From assembly GCF_900099835.1 (NCBI RefSeq), contig NZ_FNKP01000003.1, positions 930,001-994,000 on the forward strand: 64,000 nt of DNA, in the 5' to 3' direction. The position numbers and the translations under genes were made by a program. The stretch is from Paraburkholderia fungorum. GTDB lineage: Bacteria; Pseudomonadota; Gammaproteobacteria; Burkholderiales; Burkholderiaceae. Below, one piece after another: positions 63,545 through 64,000 of the stretch. The notes below the pieces were generated by a model that did not search any database, was not told the origin of the DNA, and saw nothing but the letters and a program-made list of their open reading frames with translations. Position 1 is the first letter of the stretch. Every line of letters begins with the position of its first letter.

Positions 63545-64000
63545 GCCACTACGAAGCGCCGCTGAAACTGCGGGTGGTCGAGCGCCGGGAGGTGGCGGCG
63601 AACATCGTCGCGTTCGATCTGGAAGCCGCCGACTACTTGCCGTTGCCCGCGTTCGACGCGGGCGCGCACATCGAGATCGATTGCGACGGTGTGGCGCGTC
63701 AGTATTCGCTGTGCAGCGATCCCGCCGACCCGATGCGCTACCGGATCGCCGTGCAACTCGAAACGCAGGGGCGCGGCGGCTCGCGCTTCATGTGCGAACG
63801 CGTACAGGTTGGCGATGCGCTCGACGCAGCGGGACCGCGCAATCATTTTCCGATGAACGTTTCGCAGACGTCGGCGTTGCTGGTGTCCGGCGGAATCGGC
63901 ATCACACCGATGCTCGCGATGGCGTCGACGCTGTACGCGGCCGGCACGCCGTTCGACATGCATGACTTTGCGTCGGCAGCCGAGCGCCAGGCGTTCGTCG
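63541..64000 (+). CDS. PDR/VanB-type oxidoreductase (partial, Rieske reductase)
   Basis: The first 153 residues are present; the gene runs off the right edge. GTG 63541 has AGGAGG five bases upstream and overlaps the preceding stop. The FMN-binding RQYSLCSDPAD and NAD-domain start GGIGITPMLAMAST place it in the phthalate-dioxygenase-reductase family, like IacF. It is the probable electron donor for the Rieske oxygenase of the same operon. A [2Fe-2S] ferredoxin domain is expected at its missing C terminus. Confidence 0.9.
   Translation, partial: MSHYEAPLKLRVVERREVAANIVAFDLEAADYLPLPAFDAGAHIEIDCDGVARQYSLCSDPADPMRYRIAVQLETQGRGGSRFMCERVQVGDALDAAGPRNHFPMNVSQTSALLVSGGIGITPMLAMASTLYAAGTPFDMHDFASAAERQAFV

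Noticed and set aside
1..64000. tRNA, rRNA, CRISPR arrays, intact insertion sequences and att sites
   Set aside because: I looked for cloverleaf-like segments, spaced repeats, transposase motifs and terminal inverted repeats and recognised none. A covariance-model and IS-database search would be needed to exclude them fully.

Overview
The window looks like chromosomal DNA of a soil or plant-associated member of the Burkholderiaceae, most probably Paraburkholderia or Caballeronia. The reasons are high GC with strong third-position G/C, a Burkholderia-type porin, a DUF4148 lipoprotein, FAD-glucose-dehydrogenase-type genes, an indole-3-acetate (IAA) catabolic (iac) cluster organised as in that group, and an ornibactin/malleobactin-like siderophore transport module. 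No rRNA, tRNA, CRISPR array or intact insertion sequence was recognised. Nearly all the content is accessory metabolism: catabolic clusters, each with its own transport or regulation.

Layout. (1) 1-6.6 kb: two divergent FAD-dehydrogenase systems. A partial gluconate-2-dehydrogenase subunit 3 gene faces a five-gene operon (small subunit, GMC flavoprotein with a 3Fe-4S cysteine pattern, tri-haem cytochrome c, HbpS-like protein, beta-propeller). The 509-bp gap between them carries two identical perfect palindromes of LacI-family operator type. (2) 6.6-10.7 kb: small hypothetical genes, two secreted alpha/beta hydrolases, a DUF4148 lipoprotein and a DUF2164 protein. (3) 10.75-22.3 kb: a complete iac set (iacG, iacE, iacH, iacI, iacB, iacA, iacD, iacC, iacF) with a FixJ-type response regulator, a cytosolic PAS histidine kinase, a LysR regulator and a double tautomerase. 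(4) 22.7-25.8 kb: DUF2254 membrane protein, beta-carbonic anhydrase and an outer-membrane barrel, then about 600 bp with no gene. (5) 26.4-35.5 kb: hydroxamate-type siderophore transport (cyclic-peptide exporter, FhuC-like ATPase, double-length FhuB-like permease, binding protein, TonB receptor) with a divergent AraC regulator and a Fur-like box; no biosynthetic genes are seen. (6) 35.8-38.4 kb: LysR regulator, divergent DMT exporter, ABM-domain protein. (7) 38.6-43.6 kb: oxalate degradation (oxalate:formate antiporter, oxalyl-CoA decarboxylase, formyl-CoA transferase) followed by a PAS-only protein. (8) 44-50.2 kb: scattered hypotheticals, an OsmC-like protein, a methyltransferase remnant, an M30-type metallopeptidase lipoprotein and a DUF1444-like protein. 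(9) 50.3-54.5 kb: ribokinase, TauD-type dioxygenase, Bcr/CflA-type MFS exporter, SDR. (10) 54.8-64 kb: porin, then a tightly packed cluster (family-5 solute-binding protein, Rieske oxygenase, two permeases, fused double ATPase, LigB/DODA-type extradiol dioxygenase, Rieske reductase running off the edge).

How the parts work together. The iac genes take IAA through hydroxylated indole intermediates to catechol. The last step uses the Rieske oxygenase IacCD with its reductase IacF. The two-component pair and the LysR protein are the likely local controls. The oxalate genes convert another common plant and fungal product to formate and CO2. The 54.8-64 kb cluster is the least explained part. It couples outer-membrane and inner-membrane uptake to a Rieske hydroxylation or dealkylation and a ring-cleavage-like enzyme, which suggests a dedicated route for an imported plant-derived amine, peptide-like or aromatic compound whose identity cannot be read from sequence.
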